Notes under the pieces: model-generated
Seen by the model: only the letters and a program-made list of their open reading frames with translations
Told to the model about the DNA's origin: nothing
The model's database searches: none
Translations under genes and position numbers: made by a program
Source: Pseudomonas sp. SCA2728.1_7
Lineage (GTDB): Bacteria > Pseudomonadota > Gammaproteobacteria > Pseudomonadales > Pseudomonadaceae
DNA length: 64,000 nt
Direction: 5' to 3'
Assembly: GCF_018138145.1 (NCBI RefSeq)
Contig: NZ_CP073104.1
Span: 6,353,001-6,417,000, forward strand
Part shown: positions 9,547-18,137 of the stretch, piece after piece
How positions within the stretch are numbered: the first letter of the stretch is position 1
Layout of the letters: each line of letters opens with the position of its first letter

Positions 9547-9575
9547 AAGCCCGAAAAGACGTGGTTTTCGGGCTT
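9547..9575. terminator. Hairpin between codA and vgrG, probable terminator
   Basis: AAGCCCGAAAA and its complement TTTTCGGGCTT flank a 7-base loop (GACGTGG). The hairpin lies 16 bp beyond the codA stop and upstream of vgrG. It would serve codA on the minus strand; the T-tract is short. A 12-bp tandem duplication (AAAAAGTTGCGC twice, 9446-9469) lies closer to vgrG. Confidence 0.6.
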
Positions 9576-9590
9576 ATTCTGTAAGTCCGT

Positions 9591-10838
9591 TCAGATCAGT
9601 TGCGGGGCAAATTCCACCACCGGCATCTGCCGCTTCATCAACACCTTGCCACCGCGAATCGAATACAAAGGCAAGCCCTGACTGCGGATCACCTCGTAAT
9701 CGCTGTCCGCCGACAGAATCAGCAGATTCGCCGGACGCCCCTGTTCCAGGCCATATCGCTCGCCCAAATGCATGGCTTTAGCGCTGTTGTCGGTGACCAG
9801 ATCCAGCGCACTTTGCAGGTTGCGGTAACCGAGCATGTGGCAGATGTGCAGTCCGGCTTCGAGTACCCGGAGGATGTTGCCGTTGCCCAGCGGATACCAC
9901 GGATCGACGATCGAGTCCTGGCCGAAACACACGTTCATCCCGGCTTCGAGCAGCTCATTCACGCGGGTGACGCCACGGCGTTTCGGGAAGTTGTCGAAGC
10001 GTCCTTGCAGGTGAATGCTTTCGGTCGGGCAGGAGACAAAACTGATCCCGGAATGCCCGAGCAGACGGAACAGTTTCGCGCAGTAGGCGTTGTCGTAGGA
10101 GCCCATCGCCGTGGTGTGACTGGCGGTGACGAGGGCACCCATGTCGCGACTGCGCGCTTCTTCGGCGAGCACTTCGAGGAAGCGCGAATGCGGGTCGTCG
10201 GTCTCATCGCAATGCACGTCGACCAGGCAACCGGTGCGCTCGGCCAGGTCCATCAGGAACTTCACCGAGCTGACACCCTGATCGCGGGTGTACTCGAAAT
10301 GCGGAATCCCGCCGACCACGTCCGCGCCCATGCGGATCGACTCTTCCATCAGCTCGCGGCCATTGCGGAACGACTCGATGCCTTCCTGTGGGAACGCGAC
10401 GATTTGCAGGTCGATGAGGTGGCGGCTTTCCTCGCGCACTTCGAGCATGGCTTTCAGTGCGGTGAGTTGCGGGTCGGTAACGTCGACGTGGGTGCGCACG
10501 TGCTGGATGCCGTGGGCGGCCAGCGTTTGAATGGTTTTTTTCGCGCGGGTCTTGGTGTCTTCTTCGGTGATGGTGACCTTGCGCTCGCCCCAGCACTCGA
10601 TGCCTTCGAACAGCGTGCCGCTCATGTTCCAGCGCGGCTCGCCGGCGGTAAGGGTGGCGTCGAGGTGAATGTGCGGCTCGACGAAGGGCGGCACCACCAG
10701 ATTGCCGCCGGCGTCGAGGTCATCCGGACCGAGGCTCGGCGCTTCGGTCTGGCGGGCGATGCTGCGGATCAGGCCGTCTTCAAGGTGCAATTCGTGCAAA
10801 CCTTCCTGGTTGCGCAAACGGGCGTTGATGATGTGCAT
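9591..10838 (-). CDS. codA: Cytosine deaminase
   Basis: This 415-residue cytosolic amidohydrolase converts cytosine to uracil plus ammonia for pyrimidine salvage. Visible metal ligands and active-site motifs are EPHIHLDATL (HxH), DVHCDETDD, SHTTAMGSY and FGQDSIVDPWYPLG, the last carrying the catalytic Asp of the CodA group. Length matches E. coli CodA (about 427). It lies 15 bp downstream of the cytosine permease gene on the same strand and is surely co-transcribed with it. A terminator-like hairpin follows its stop. Confidence 0.93.
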   Translation of the reverse strand: MHIINARLRNQEGLHELHLEDGLIRSIARQTEAPSLGPDDLDAGGNLVVPPFVEPHIHLDATLTAGEPRWNMSGTLFEGIECWGERKVTITEEDTKTRAKKTIQTLAAHGIQHVRTHVDVTDPQLTALKAMLEVREESRHLIDLQIVAFPQEGIESFRNGRELMEESIRMGADVVGGIPHFEYTRDQGVSSVKFLMDLAERTGCLVDVHCDETDDPHSRFLEVLAEEARSRDMGALVTASHTTAMGSYDNAYCAKLFRLLGHSGISFVSCPTESIHLQGRFDNFPKRRGVTRVNELLEAGMNVCFGQDSIVDPWYPLGNGNILRVLEAGLHICHMLGYRNLQSALDLVTDNSAKAMHLGERYGLEQGRPANLLILSADSDYEVIRSQGLPLYSIRGGKVLMKRQMPVVEFAPQLI

Positions 10839-10853
10839 CAGGCGAATCCTTTT

Positions 10854-12125
10854 TTATAGGTCTTGTAGTGGCGCGGTCGCGCTGCGAGCGCCGAGCACGC
10901 CGGTAACGATGACATACGTTAGCGCGGCAGCGGCGATCCCTACCAGCGGCGCAACCCACGGCGAGTTGAACGCGGCGACGGTGCCGACCGCATAGGCCCC
11001 GAGTCCCGGCCAGTTGAACGCCGGCAACCGTGCGTCGGCCAGACGCGGATAGTGCCCGCGCCAGCGGTAGAAAAAGTCGGCCATGATCACTCCGCCGATC
11101 GGCGGAATCACCGTGCCGAGCAGAATCAGGTACGGCACCAGCATGTCGTACATACCGAGCAAGGCGAGCAGGGTGCCGATCACTGCGCCGGCGAGGGTCA
11201 CGGTTTTGCGTCGGTCGGTGCGCAGCAGGTTGCAACCAGCGACGGCGAAGTTGTAGATGGTGTTGTCCTGGGTGCTCCAGATGTTCAGCAACAGCATGGC
11301 CATCGCGGCCATGGCGAAACCTTGCAACAGCAGCACTTCAACCACGTCCGGTTGCTGATAGACGATGGCGCCGTACGCGCCGATCAATACCATCAGGCCA
11401 TTGCCGATGAAAAATCCGATCAGGCTGGCCAGTACCGCGACCCGCGCCGAACGTGAAAAACGTGTCCAGTTGGTCGCCTGAGTGGCGCCACTGACGAAGG
11501 TACCGAACACCAGTGTGATCGCGGTCGACCAGTCCAACGAACCGCTCGGTACCACGCTGAGCAAGCCTTCGAACCCACCGACTTTCACCGTCGCCACCCA
11601 CATCGACAGCATCAGCAGCAACATCATCGCCGGCACCGCGATGTACGACAGAATCTCCAGTCCGCGATAACCGACGTACGCCGTGGCACAGAACATCAGG
11701 CCGAACAACACCATCAGCCCGAGCACCGTGCCTTCATCGAGATCGAAATATTTACCGAGCACCACCGCAGCCGTCGCCGTGCCCCAGGCGTACCAGCCGA
11801 TCTGGGTGAAACCAAGGATCAGGTCGCTGAGCTTGCTGCCGACTTCGCCGAAACAGAAACGCCCCATCAGTACCGAGTTGAGGCCGCTCTTGAAAGCGAT
11901 GTAGCCCAGGCCCGCCGCATACAGACCCAGCAGCAGATTGCCGACGATGATCACCGCCATCATCTCGCCAAAACTGAACGCCACGCCGAGCTTGCCGCCG
12001 GCAAACATGGTCGCGGTGAAAAACGTGAAGCCCAGTAACACCATGGCCGTGGAGGCGAGGCCTTTGCGCGCGTGCATGGGGACTTCGCTGAGGGGGTAAT
12101 CGTTGCCGGGATCGTTCTGCGTCAT
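10854..12125 (-). CDS. codB: Cytosine permease (NCS1 family)
   Basis: A 423-residue polytopic inner-membrane protein with about twelve hydrophobic segments and a short charged N-terminus (MTQNDPGNDYPLSEVP). The NCS1 nucleobase:cation symporter signature is seen around GFTQIGWYAWGTATA and in the internal FGTFVSGATQATNWTRF. It imports cytosine for the deaminase encoded 15 bp downstream. AAGGACCGCCCC precedes the ATG as ribosome-binding site. No dedicated regulator is adjacent. The ~140 bp upstream before the REP pair shows no operator I recognise. Confidence 0.92.
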   Translation of the reverse strand: MTQNDPGNDYPLSEVPMHARKGLASTAMVLLGFTFFTATMFAGGKLGVAFSFGEMMAVIIVGNLLLGLYAAGLGYIAFKSGLNSVLMGRFCFGEVGSKLSDLILGFTQIGWYAWGTATAAVVLGKYFDLDEGTVLGLMVLFGLMFCATAYVGYRGLEILSYIAVPAMMLLLMLSMWVATVKVGGFEGLLSVVPSGSLDWSTAITLVFGTFVSGATQATNWTRFSRSARVAVLASLIGFFIGNGLMVLIGAYGAIVYQQPDVVEVLLLQGFAMAAMAMLLLNIWSTQDNTIYNFAVAGCNLLRTDRRKTVTLAGAVIGTLLALLGMYDMLVPYLILLGTVIPPIGGVIMADFFYRWRGHYPRLADARLPAFNWPGLGAYAVGTVAAFNSPWVAPLVGIAAAALTYVIVTGVLGARSATAPLQDL

Positions 12126-12264
12126 GGGGCGGTCCTTGCTGGAAGAGAGGAGACGCGGGGGAGGGTTGCAGTGGTCGTGCCAAATGCCGGTTGGCGCGGG
12201 TTATGTATAGACGAGTCGCGCGGATTGGCGCGAAAGCGGTGCACCTGAATGCACTCAAGCCCAA

Positions 12265-12356
12265 TGTGGGAGCGAGCCTGCTCGCGAAGGCGGTGTGTCA
12301 GGCGACATCTGCAGTGGCTGATATTGCGCTTTCGCGAGCAGGCTCGCTCCCACAGG
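12265..12356. repeat. REP pair, type B
   Basis: Inverted copies of TGTGGGAGCGAGCCTGCTCG, each followed by CGAA, flank a ~40-bp spacer. The pair lies between the hydrolase stop (12371) and the codB start, about 15 bp beyond the hydrolase stop. Confidence 0.9.
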
Positions 12357-12370
12357 GGGAGGGTGTTGGC

Positions 12371-13183
12371 TCAGAGGAAGCGCAGCAGGGCGGCGACGAT
12401 GGCTTCGGGGGCGTCTTCCTGGACGAGATGGCCGGCGTTGGCAATCGGCTGGAATTGTGATCCCGGGATCATTTGATGTAACGCTCGGCCACGCTCGATG
12501 GGAATCCACTGATCGTCTTCGCCCCAGAGAATCTGCACCGGGCAGCGAATTGTCGGGTACAGCGGTTCGGCCTCGCGGGTGTAGCGTTCGTCCATCTGCG
12601 CAATCTGCCGATAGAACGCCGCTTGCCCCGGATCGCCGAGCCACGGTTGTACATAGGGAGCGAGTTCGTCGTCAGGAATATCCCGGTGAATCGCCCCGCG
12701 AATATAGGTCGGCACGATGGCGCGCTGGATGTAGTCGGGCAGGCCGCTGAAGGCCGCTTCATGCTGACGAACATGCTGCACGAACGGCGAACCCCACGGC
12801 GTCAGCGCCACCGGATCGATCAGCGTCAGGCTGCGATAATCCTTGCCGTTGAGCAGATGCGCTCGCAGCACAGTGGCGCCGCCAAAGTCGTGAGCGACGA
12901 CGTCGGGGTTTTGAATATTCCAATGGTCGAGTAACTGCGCCAAGAGTTGATTTTGCACACCGAGGGAAACATCGGAGTCGGGCTGCTCGGAGCGCCCGTA
13001 GCCCAGCAGATCGAAGTAATACACGCGATGAGTCGTGAAAAAGTGCGGTGCAATCCGGTGCCACACGTACGACGAAAACGGCGTGCCATGCACGAACACC
13101 AGCGGCGGCCCATCGCCGCGCACGGCGTAGCGAACCTGTCGGCCGTTGAAGTCAAAGACCTGATCCAGCAGCCAGTCCGTCAT
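12371..13183 (-). CDS. Alpha/beta hydrolase with aspartate nucleophile (haloalkane dehalogenase/epoxide hydrolase type)
   Basis: The 270-residue protein has the alpha/beta-hydrolase core: the oxyanion HGTP motif (residues 32-35), the nucleophile elbow VAHDFGG with Asp99 where lipases and esterases have serine, the acid in WGEDDQW (around Asp224) and the catalytic His252 in ANAGHL. An aspartate nucleophile is the hallmark of haloalkane dehalogenases, fluoroacetate dehalogenases and epoxide hydrolases, which go through an ester intermediate. I cannot choose among these substrates. The start at 13183 is preferred to one 27 codons upstream because AGAGGAC lies 6 nt before it and the fold begins there. 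It is a single-gene unit, separated from queD by a terminator and a REP pair. Confidence 0.8.
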   Translation of the reverse strand: MTDWLLDQVFDFNGRQVRYAVRGDGPPLVFVHGTPFSSYVWHRIAPHFFTTHRVYYFDLLGYGRSEQPDSDVSLGVQNQLLAQLLDHWNIQNPDVVAHDFGGATVLRAHLLNGKDYRSLTLIDPVALTPWGSPFVQHVRQHEAAFSGLPDYIQRAIVPTYIRGAIHRDIPDDELAPYVQPWLGDPGQAAFYRQIAQMDERYTREAEPLYPTIRCPVQILWGEDDQWIPIERGRALHQMIPGSQFQPIANAGHLVQEDAPEAIVAALLRFL

Positions 13184-13225
13184 GGGCCTGTCCTCTTGGC
13201 GGGTGGGAGCCAAAAAGCATAGGCG

Positions 13226-13250
13226 TAAAAAAACAGCCGTGAAGGCTGTT
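13226..13250 (-). terminator. Rho-independent terminator of queD
   Basis: On the minus strand AACAGCC and GGCTGTT form a 7-bp stem, followed by an uninterrupted run of seven T. It lies downstream of queD and upstream of the hydrolase gene, so it separates those two units. Confidence 0.8.
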
Positions 13251-13273
13251 CTCTGGCAAGTCACTGTTTCCTT

Positions 13274-13363
13274 GTGGGAGCGAGCCTGCTCGCGAAGAGG
13301 GCGTATCAGTCGATATCAATGTCGGCTGACACACCGCTTTCGCGAGCAGGCTCGCTCCCACGG
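13274..13363. repeat. REP pair, type B
   Basis: Inverted copies of GTGGGAGCGAGCCTGCTCGC with a ~35-bp spacer. It lies between the queD stop and its terminator. Confidence 0.9.
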
Positions 13364-13383
13364 GATAGTTGGGGTGTCAGAAG

Positions 13384-13740
13384 TTATTCACCGCGATAGA
13401 TGCAACCGCTGGTGCACGTCTCGTGAATACGGATCGCGCTCAGTTCCGGCAGCAACGGCTTCATTTCATTCCAGATGAATTTGGCCAGCACTTCGCTGGT
13501 CGGGTTTTCCAGACCGGGAATGTCGTTCAAATAGTTGTGATCGAGACGCTCGTACAGCGGCTTGAAGATCGCTTTGATCTCGGAGAAATCGCGGATCCAG
13601 CCGGTATGCGGATCGAGGTCGCCGCTGAGGTGAAGCGCCACTTTGAACGAGTGACCGTGCAGACGCCCGCACTTGTGGCCGTCCGGGACGTGCGGCAGGC
13701 GGTGGGCGGATTCGAAAGTAAATTCCTTGAAGATTTCCAC
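13384..13740 (-). CDS. queD: 6-carboxy-5,6,7,8-tetrahydropterin synthase
   Basis: This 118-residue protein is full length for the bacterial QueD/PTPS family. It converts 7,8-dihydroneopterin triphosphate to 6-carboxytetrahydropterin, the second step towards preQ0 and queuosine in tRNA. Zinc ligands are His13 (FESAHRL), His28 and His30 (RLHGHSF). Cys24 in HKCGRL is the catalytic cysteine, and the C-terminal [10 protein letters not shown] carries the conserved Glu. No other queuosine genes are adjacent. I looked for a preQ1 riboswitch in the 85 bp upstream and saw none. Confidence 0.93.
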   Translation of the reverse strand: MEIFKEFTFESAHRLPHVPDGHKCGRLHGHSFKVALHLSGDLDPHTGWIRDFSEIKAIFKPLYERLDHNYLNDIPGLENPTSEVLAKFIWNEMKPLLPELSAIRIHETCTSGCIYRGE

Positions 13741-13825
13741 AGTATTTTCGGCTCTGTTCAGATGGCGTTTGCCGCAGCGATTCGGGCAGGCGGCGAGTTT
13801 ACCAGCTTGTGTTTGGCCGTGCTGA

Positions 13826-14905
13826 CTAAAGGGTCAGCAAGCGCTCGGCGAGGCGACCATTGGCAGTCAGTTCGAGGAATTCATCGCCGAGGCGGCGGCT
13901 CTCGTCCATCGCCGCGTGCCAGTATTTCTGCCGGCTCGGCGCATCACCCATGAAGCGTTTGAAGTCGTTGCGGTCGGGCAGTTTGCCGTAGGGCAGGCGC
14001 GCCAGATATTCCTTCGACGGCGCGAGCAGCAGCACGTCCTGCAAGCGTTCCACTGAGGCCTTGCGCCATGGCAGGGTCTTGTCGAACCAGCCGGGAATCA
14101 CCCGGTCGGTGAAGTGTGGATAGAGCACGATGCCGTCGCCGCTGTAGGGCAGGTCGAGGTGATAGTCGAGCAGACCACCGTCGCGGAAAGTGCCGGCGCC
14201 AGCACCCGGCAAGTCGCGCACGCCTTCCATGACCATCGGAATCGACCCCGACGCCAACAAGGCCTGACGCAGGTTGCTGGCATTCAGGGCGACGAAGCGT
14301 GACGGAAAATCGTTCAGCGCATTCACCGGTGGGGCGAGGCGCGGGTCGTGGATGATCAGTCGTTCGAAGTGCCGCGACAGCCGTGCACGACCGCGCAGGT
14401 TGTCGGCGATCACCGAGCCCAGCGCCAGACCGAGGCGACCGCGATGATCATCGGCCAGACGTCCCTGACTTTTCACCACCATGATGTTCAAGCGGTAATG
14501 GGCGTTGTCGAGGATGCTCGCGTCGCGGCCATCGAGCAGGTCGTTGAGCATGCGTTGCGAGCTCTGACTGATCTCGGCCATGGTCACGCCTTTGTTGAAA
14601 TTCTGCTCGGCGTACAGATGGCCGAGACGACGGATGCCTTCGGCGGCGTCCGGCAGACAGGCACTGGCGAAGCGCCAGGAACCGACCGAGGCGCCAATCA
14701 GCGAGCGTTCACGCGGTGCGCTCGGCAGCCACTCGCCGAACAACGCCAGATCCAGCCCCTGAATCCCCAACGCCTTCGGCCCACCGGCAGCGCCGGGCAG
14801 GGTGCCGACGTCGGCGGCGTTCAAGCCCTGGGCACGAATGCGCGCCATGGCGCGTGGGCCGGCCTTGAGGGTGAGGGCGGGGAATTTGATGTGGATGGCG
14901 GTCAT
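13826..14905 (-). CDS. Patatin-like phospholipase family protein
   Basis: A 359-residue protein with the patatin layout. A glycine-rich oxyanion loop ([10 protein letters not shown], around residues 37-46) is followed by the nucleophile motif GASVGSW (Ser in G-x-S-x-G). The catalytic Asp lies in [10 protein letters not shown]. Patatins use this Ser-Asp dyad to deacylate lipids. No signal peptide is evident, so it is probably cytoplasmic. The ATG at 14905 is used because the conserved part begins a few residues later; the ribosome-binding site there is weak. It stands alone, and the substrate cannot be stated. Confidence 0.75.
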   Translation of the reverse strand: MTAIHIKFPALTLKAGPRAMARIRAQGLNAADVGTLPGAAGGPKALGIQGLDLALFGEWLPSAPRERSLIGASVGSWRFASACLPDAAEGIRRLGHLYAEQNFNKGVTMAEISQSSQRMLNDLLDGRDASILDNAHYRLNIMVVKSQGRLADDHRGRLGLALGSVIADNLRGRARLSRHFERLIIHDPRLAPPVNALNDFPSRFVALNASNLRQALLASGSIPMVMEGVRDLPGAGAGTFRDGGLLDYHLDLPYSGDGIVLYPHFTDRVIPGWFDKTLPWRKASVERLQDVLLLAPSKEYLARLPYGKLPDRNDFKRFMGDAPSRQKYWHAAMDESRRLGDEFLELTANGRLAERLLTL

Positions 14906-14958
14906 ACCGGTCTCGATCGTTAGCAAGCGAACAATTATAAGCACATGTTACAAAACCT

Positions 14959-15050
14959 TGTAGGAGTGAGCCTGCTCGCGATAGCGGTGTGTCAGTTAAC
15001 ACTTATTTGACTGATAGACCGCTATCGCGAGCAGGCTCACTCCTACAGGG
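14959..15050. repeat. REP pair, type A
   Basis: Inverted copies of TTGTAGGAGTGAGCCTGCTC, extended by GCGATAGCGG, flank a short spacer. It occupies the divergent gap between the patatin gene and the PepSY operon. Confidence 0.9.
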
Positions 15051-15062
15051 GTTGTATGTTGA

Positions 15063-15126
15063 TTAAGAGCAATGATGGCAATTCAGTTTCAGTTAAGTTG
15101 ATCCCGTTAAGGTGCCCACCGTTAAG
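15063..15126 (+). promoter_or_regulatory. Cluster of TTAAG half-sites upstream of the PepSY/two-component operon
   Basis: TTAAG occurs at 15063-15067, 15093-15097, 15107-15111 and 15122-15126. TTCAG at 15082-15086 lies exactly 6 bp before the second one, giving TTCAG-N6-TTAAG. The BqsR/CarR regulator of P. aeruginosa has been described as binding TTAAG-N6-TTAAG. The site is placed 55-70 bp before the first gene, so autoregulation by the response regulator at 15775 is a reasonable inference. Confidence 0.45.
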
Positions 15127-15151
15127 CAATACATAAAAATACGGAGACACC

Positions 15152-15460
15152 ATGAAAACCCTGACTGCCCTGTCCATTGCCTCGATCATCGGTCTCACTG
15201 CCAGCACTGTTCACGCCCGCGATCTCGGCCCTGACGAAGCCCTGCGTCTGCGCGACGCTGGTACTATCGTCTCCTTCGAGAAGCTCAACGCCACCGCGCT
15301 GGCCAAACATCCGGGCTCGACGATCACCGACACCGAGCTGGAAGAGCAGTACGGCAAGTACATCTACCAGATCGAAATGCGCGATCCGCAGGGGCTGGAG
15401 TGGGATCTGGAATTAGACGCGGTGACTGGGCAGGTTCTCAAGGATCATCAGGATACGTAA
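15152..15460 (+). CDS. PepSY-domain periplasmic protein 1
   Basis: A 102-residue protein with a signal peptide (MKTLTALSIASIIGLTASTVHA) followed by one PepSY domain (DTELEEQYGKYIYQIEMRD, then ELDAVTGQVLKD, the usual strand-turn-strand ending). PepSY domains are found in extracytoplasmic proteins that bind or inhibit peptidases or modulate sensors. GGAGA precedes the ATG by about 7 nt. Its stop overlaps the next start (TAATG). The order PepSY, PepSY, response regulator, kinase suggests that the two periplasmic proteins feed or tune the kinase's periplasmic sensor. Confidence 0.88.
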   Translation: MKTLTALSIASIIGLTASTVHARDLGPDEALRLRDAGTIVSFEKLNATALAKHPGSTITDTELEEQYGKYIYQIEMRDPQGLEWDLELDAVTGQVLKDHQDT

Positions 15461-15771
15461 TGAAGGTTAATGTTCGCGCCACCCGCCGCACGGCGTTGGC
15501 GCTGGTGATGTGTTGCTCGACGGCGATGGCTCGCGACCTCGGCCCGGACGAAGCGCTCAATTTGCGCAAGCAGGGCGTGATCCTGCCGCTGGAGCAAGTG
15601 CTGCAGCAGGCGATGGATCGCTATCCCGGGGCGAAACTGCTGGAAGTCGAGCTGGAAGAAAAACACGACGTCTACATTTATGAAGTCGAGTTGCTGACCG
15701 TCGAAGGTGTCGCCCGAGAGCTGCACTTGAAGGCCGATACCGGCGAACTGGTGAAAGACAAGGAAGATTGA
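15460..15771 (+). CDS. PepSY-domain periplasmic protein 2
   Basis: A 103-residue paralogue of the preceding gene. It has a signal peptide (MKVNVRATRRTALALVMCCS) and shares the motif ARDLGPDEALNLR at the mature N-terminus. A PepSY domain follows (EVELEEKHDVYIYEVEL, then LKADTGELVKDKED). The two proteins probably arose by tandem duplication. Its start overlaps the stop of PepSY 1, and its stop lies 3 bp before the response regulator, so it is co-translated in the operon. The acidic C-terminus (DKED) may bind divalent cations; this is inference. Confidence 0.88.
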   Translation: MKVNVRATRRTALALVMCCSTAMARDLGPDEALNLRKQGVILPLEQVLQQAMDRYPGAKLLEVELEEKHDVYIYEVELLTVEGVARELHLKADTGELVKDKED

Positions 15772-15774
15772 TCG

Positions 15775-16443
15775 ATGCGTTTGCTATTGGTGGAAGACCA
15801 CGTACCGTTGGCCGACGAATTGCTCGCCGGCCTGCAACGCCAGGGCTACGCGGTGGATTGGCTGGCGGACGGGCGCGATGCGCTGTATCAGGGCAGCAGC
15901 GAGCCGTATGATCTGATCATTCTCGACCTCGGCCTGCCCGGCGTGCCGGGGCTTGAAGTGCTGGCGCAGTGGCGCGCCGGTGGTCTGGCGATTCCGGTGT
16001 TGATCCTCACGGCGCGCGATTCCTGGGCCGAGCGCATCGAAGGCCTGAAGGCCGGTGCCGATGATTACCTGACCAAACCGTTTCACCCCGAAGAGTTGCA
16101 GTTGCGCATTCAATCGCTGTTGCGCCGCTCCAAGGGCCAGTCCAATCAGCCGACCTTGCAGGCGGCCGGGCTGCATCTGGATGAGGGCCGCCAGTGCGTG
16201 GTGCGCGATGGCGCCGACATTCAACTGACCGCCGCCGAATTCCGTCTGCTGCGGTATTTCATGCTGCACCCGGAGCAGATCCTCTCCAAAAGCCACCTCG
16301 CCGAACACCTATACGACGGTGAAACCGAGCGCGACTCCAACGTCCTCGAAGTGCACGTCAATCATCTGCGGCGCAAGCTCGGCAAAAGCGTGATCGAAAC
16401 CCGTCGCGGCCAGGGTTACCTGTTCGGCGGGCAAGCTTCGTGA
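15775..16443 (+). CDS. OmpR-family response regulator (CarR/BqsR or QseB-like)
   Basis: This 222-residue regulator has a receiver domain with acidic Glu7/Asp8, phospho-acceptor Asp51 (ILDLGLPG), Thr79 (LTARD) and Lys101 (LTKPF). A winged-helix DNA-binding domain follows from about residue 130 ([12 protein letters not shown], then [16 protein letters not shown]). It is cytoplasmic and, once phosphorylated by the kinase encoded next, should bind direct repeats near the -35 element. The TTAAG cluster upstream of the operon is the likely target. The stop overlaps the kinase start by GTGA. Orthology to CarR/BqsR is suggested by the PepSY neighbours and motif, not proven. Confidence 0.9.
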   Translation: MRLLLVEDHVPLADELLAGLQRQGYAVDWLADGRDALYQGSSEPYDLIILDLGLPGVPGLEVLAQWRAGGLAIPVLILTARDSWAERIEGLKAGADDYLTKPFHPEELQLRIQSLLRRSKGQSNQPTLQAAGLHLDEGRQCVVRDGADIQLTAAEFRLLRYFMLHPEQILSKSHLAEHLYDGETERDSNVLEVHVNHLRRKLGKSVIETRRGQGYLFGGQAS

Positions 16444-17753
16444 GGTCGATCCAGCGCCGTTTGAGCCTGGGTTTGATCAGCGTGATGGTGGTCGTCGGTG
16501 TGGTGGTCGCGCAAACCAGTCTGTGGTTGTTCGAAGTGGGTTTGCAGCGTTATCTCGAAGCCGGTTTGCGCAACGACAGCGAAAGTTTGCTGGTGGCATT
16601 GGTGCGTGGGCCGCAAGGCCTGCAACTGGATGAGCGGCATTTGTCACCGGCCTATCAGCGGCCGTTTTCCGGGCATTACTTCCGCATCGATTTTGCCGAC
16701 AGCCATTGGCGTTCGCGCTCGTTGTGGGATCAGGATCTGCCGCTGCTCGACCATCCCGGGCTGCACAGCAATCTGCAACTGGGCCCGGACGGTCAGCAGT
16801 TGCTGGTGCTGCGCTCGGATTATCGACGCTTGGGCCAGTCGATTTCGATCAGCGTCGCGCAGGATTACACGCCGGTGCGCGAGAGCTTTCAGCGCATGCG
16901 TCAGATCGGCCTCGGCCTTGGGCTGGCGGCGTTGCTGTTGATTCTGTTCTTGCAGCGCTTGACCGTACGCCGCGCGTTGAAGCCGCTGGAAAAGGCCCGC
17001 GAACAGATCGCGCAATTGCAGCAGGGCCAGCGTTCGCAACTCGATGATCAGGTGCCGGTGGAGCTGGAACCGCTGGTGGCGCAGATCAACCATTTGCTTG
17101 CCCACACCGAGGACAGCCTCAAGCGTTCACGCAATGCCTTGGGCAACCTAGGGCACGCGTTGAAAACGCCATTGGCCGTGCTGTTGAGCCTGGCGTCCAG
17201 CGAAAAACTCGATGCCCATCCTGAGCTGCGTAAGGTCCTCAAGGAACAGCTGGAGCAGGTGCAGCAGCGGCTCAATCGTGAATTGAACCGGGCACGGCTG
17301 TCCGGTGATGCACTGCCGGGGGCGCTGTTTGATTGCGATGCGGAGCTGCCGGGATTGCTGGCGACGTTGAACATGATTCATGGCGAGCATCTGGCGCTGA
17401 GTTATGTCGCGCCAGCGGGGTTGCAGTTACCGTGGGATCGAGAGGATTTGCTCGAGTTGCTCGGCAATCTTTTGGACAACGCCTGCAAGTGGGCGGACGC
17501 CGAGGTGCGTCTGAGTGTGATTGAGCGTACGGATGGCTTTGCGCTGAGCGTGGAAGATGACGGCCCGGGGATTCCCGAAGAACAGCGCGCTCAGGTATTC
17601 AGTCGTGGCACGCGGCTGGATGAACAGACCCATGGGCATGGCCTGGGGCTGGGGATTGTCCGCGATATTGTCGAGACCTGGGGCGGGTTGCTGGTGTTGG
17701 GCGAGAGTGAGTGGGGTGGGTTGAAGGTGGTGATCGAGTTGCCTCGGCGGTGA
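16440..17753 (+). CDS. Sensor histidine kinase of the PepSY operon
   Basis: The 437-residue kinase starts with GTG inside the stop of the regulator gene. Transmembrane segments lie at about residues 9-29 and 156-172, enclosing a ~125-residue periplasmic sensor. A HAMP-like linker ([17 protein letters not shown]) follows. The phospho-acceptor is His239 in [14 protein letters not shown]-binding boxes are [10 protein letters not shown] (N), [10 protein letters not shown] (G1), and GHGLGLGIV (G2). The general layout matches PhoQ/QseC-type kinases. I do not see an obvious RExxE iron motif in the periplasmic part, so the signal is open. Confidence 0.9.
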   Translation: MRSIQRRLSLGLISVMVVVGVVVAQTSLWLFEVGLQRYLEAGLRNDSESLLVALVRGPQGLQLDERHLSPAYQRPFSGHYFRIDFADSHWRSRSLWDQDLPLLDHPGLHSNLQLGPDGQQLLVLRSDYRRLGQSISISVAQDYTPVRESFQRMRQIGLGLGLAALLLILFLQRLTVRRALKPLEKAREQIAQLQQGQRSQLDDQVPVELEPLVAQINHLLAHTEDSLKRSRNALGNLGHALKTPLAVLLSLASSEKLDAHPELRKVLKEQLEQVQQRLNRELNRARLSGDALPGALFDCDAELPGLLATLNMIHGEHLALSYVAPAGLQLPWDREDLLELLGNLLDNACKWADAEVRLSVIERTDGFALSVEDDGPGIPEEQRAQVFSRGTRLDEQTHGHGLGLGIVRDIVETWGGLLVLGESEWGGLKVVIELPRR

Positions 17754-17760
17754 GCCTCTG

Positions 17761-18108
17761 AAAGCCCCTCACCCTAACCCTCTCCCGGAGGGAGAGGGGA
17801 CTGACCGAGGTGTTTGTTCGAGGTACACCGACGTGAGATACCGAGTCGAACTCAGGTTTTGAAAGCCTCCCCGTGACCGGAGATACCGAGCCGAACTCAG
17901 ATTTTGAAAGCATCCTCGTGATCTGAAATGCCGAGCCGAACTCAGGTTTTGAAAGCATCCTCGTGATCTGAAATGCCGAGCCGAACTCAGGTTTTGAAAG
18001 CATCATCGTGATCTGAAATGTGGAGTCGAACTCAGGTTTTGAATGGCACGGAGATCGGCTCCCTTTCCCCCTCGCCCCCTTGGGGGGAGAGGGCTGGGGT
18101 GAGGGGGG
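17761..18108. repeat. Inverted-repeat intergenic element containing a 45-bp tandem array
   Basis: This fills the 384-bp gap between the kinase and the chemoreceptor. The outer arms are AGCCCCTCACCCTAACCCTC at the left and a divergent inverted copy (GAGGGCTGGGGTGAGGGG) at the right. Related arms occur at 23745-23932, 26306-26760 and 52088-52242. Between them, 17841-18045 holds about 4.6 copies of a 45-bp unit beginning CCGAGCCGAACTCAGGTTTT. The middle copies are almost identical. No gene is supported here; the open frame across the array only encodes the repeat. Confidence 0.8.
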
Positions 18109-18137
18109 AATTCAACTGACACCCCACAACCTTCGGA

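Noticed and set aside
7980..9548. 522-codon plus-strand frame opposite vgrG
   Set aside because: Antisense shadow of a GC-rich gene; its Val/Ala/Phe-rich product has no domain features and the vgrG frame shows all expected motifs.
13741..13825. preQ1 riboswitch ahead of queD
   Set aside because: No preQ1-I stem with an A-rich tail or other known class pattern is visible in the 85 bp.
17599..18006. Minus-strand frame with a 15-residue repeat (KPEFGSAFQITRMLS)
   Set aside because: It is the 45-bp tandem array read through and overlaps the end of the kinase gene; no ribosome-binding site and no typical codon use.
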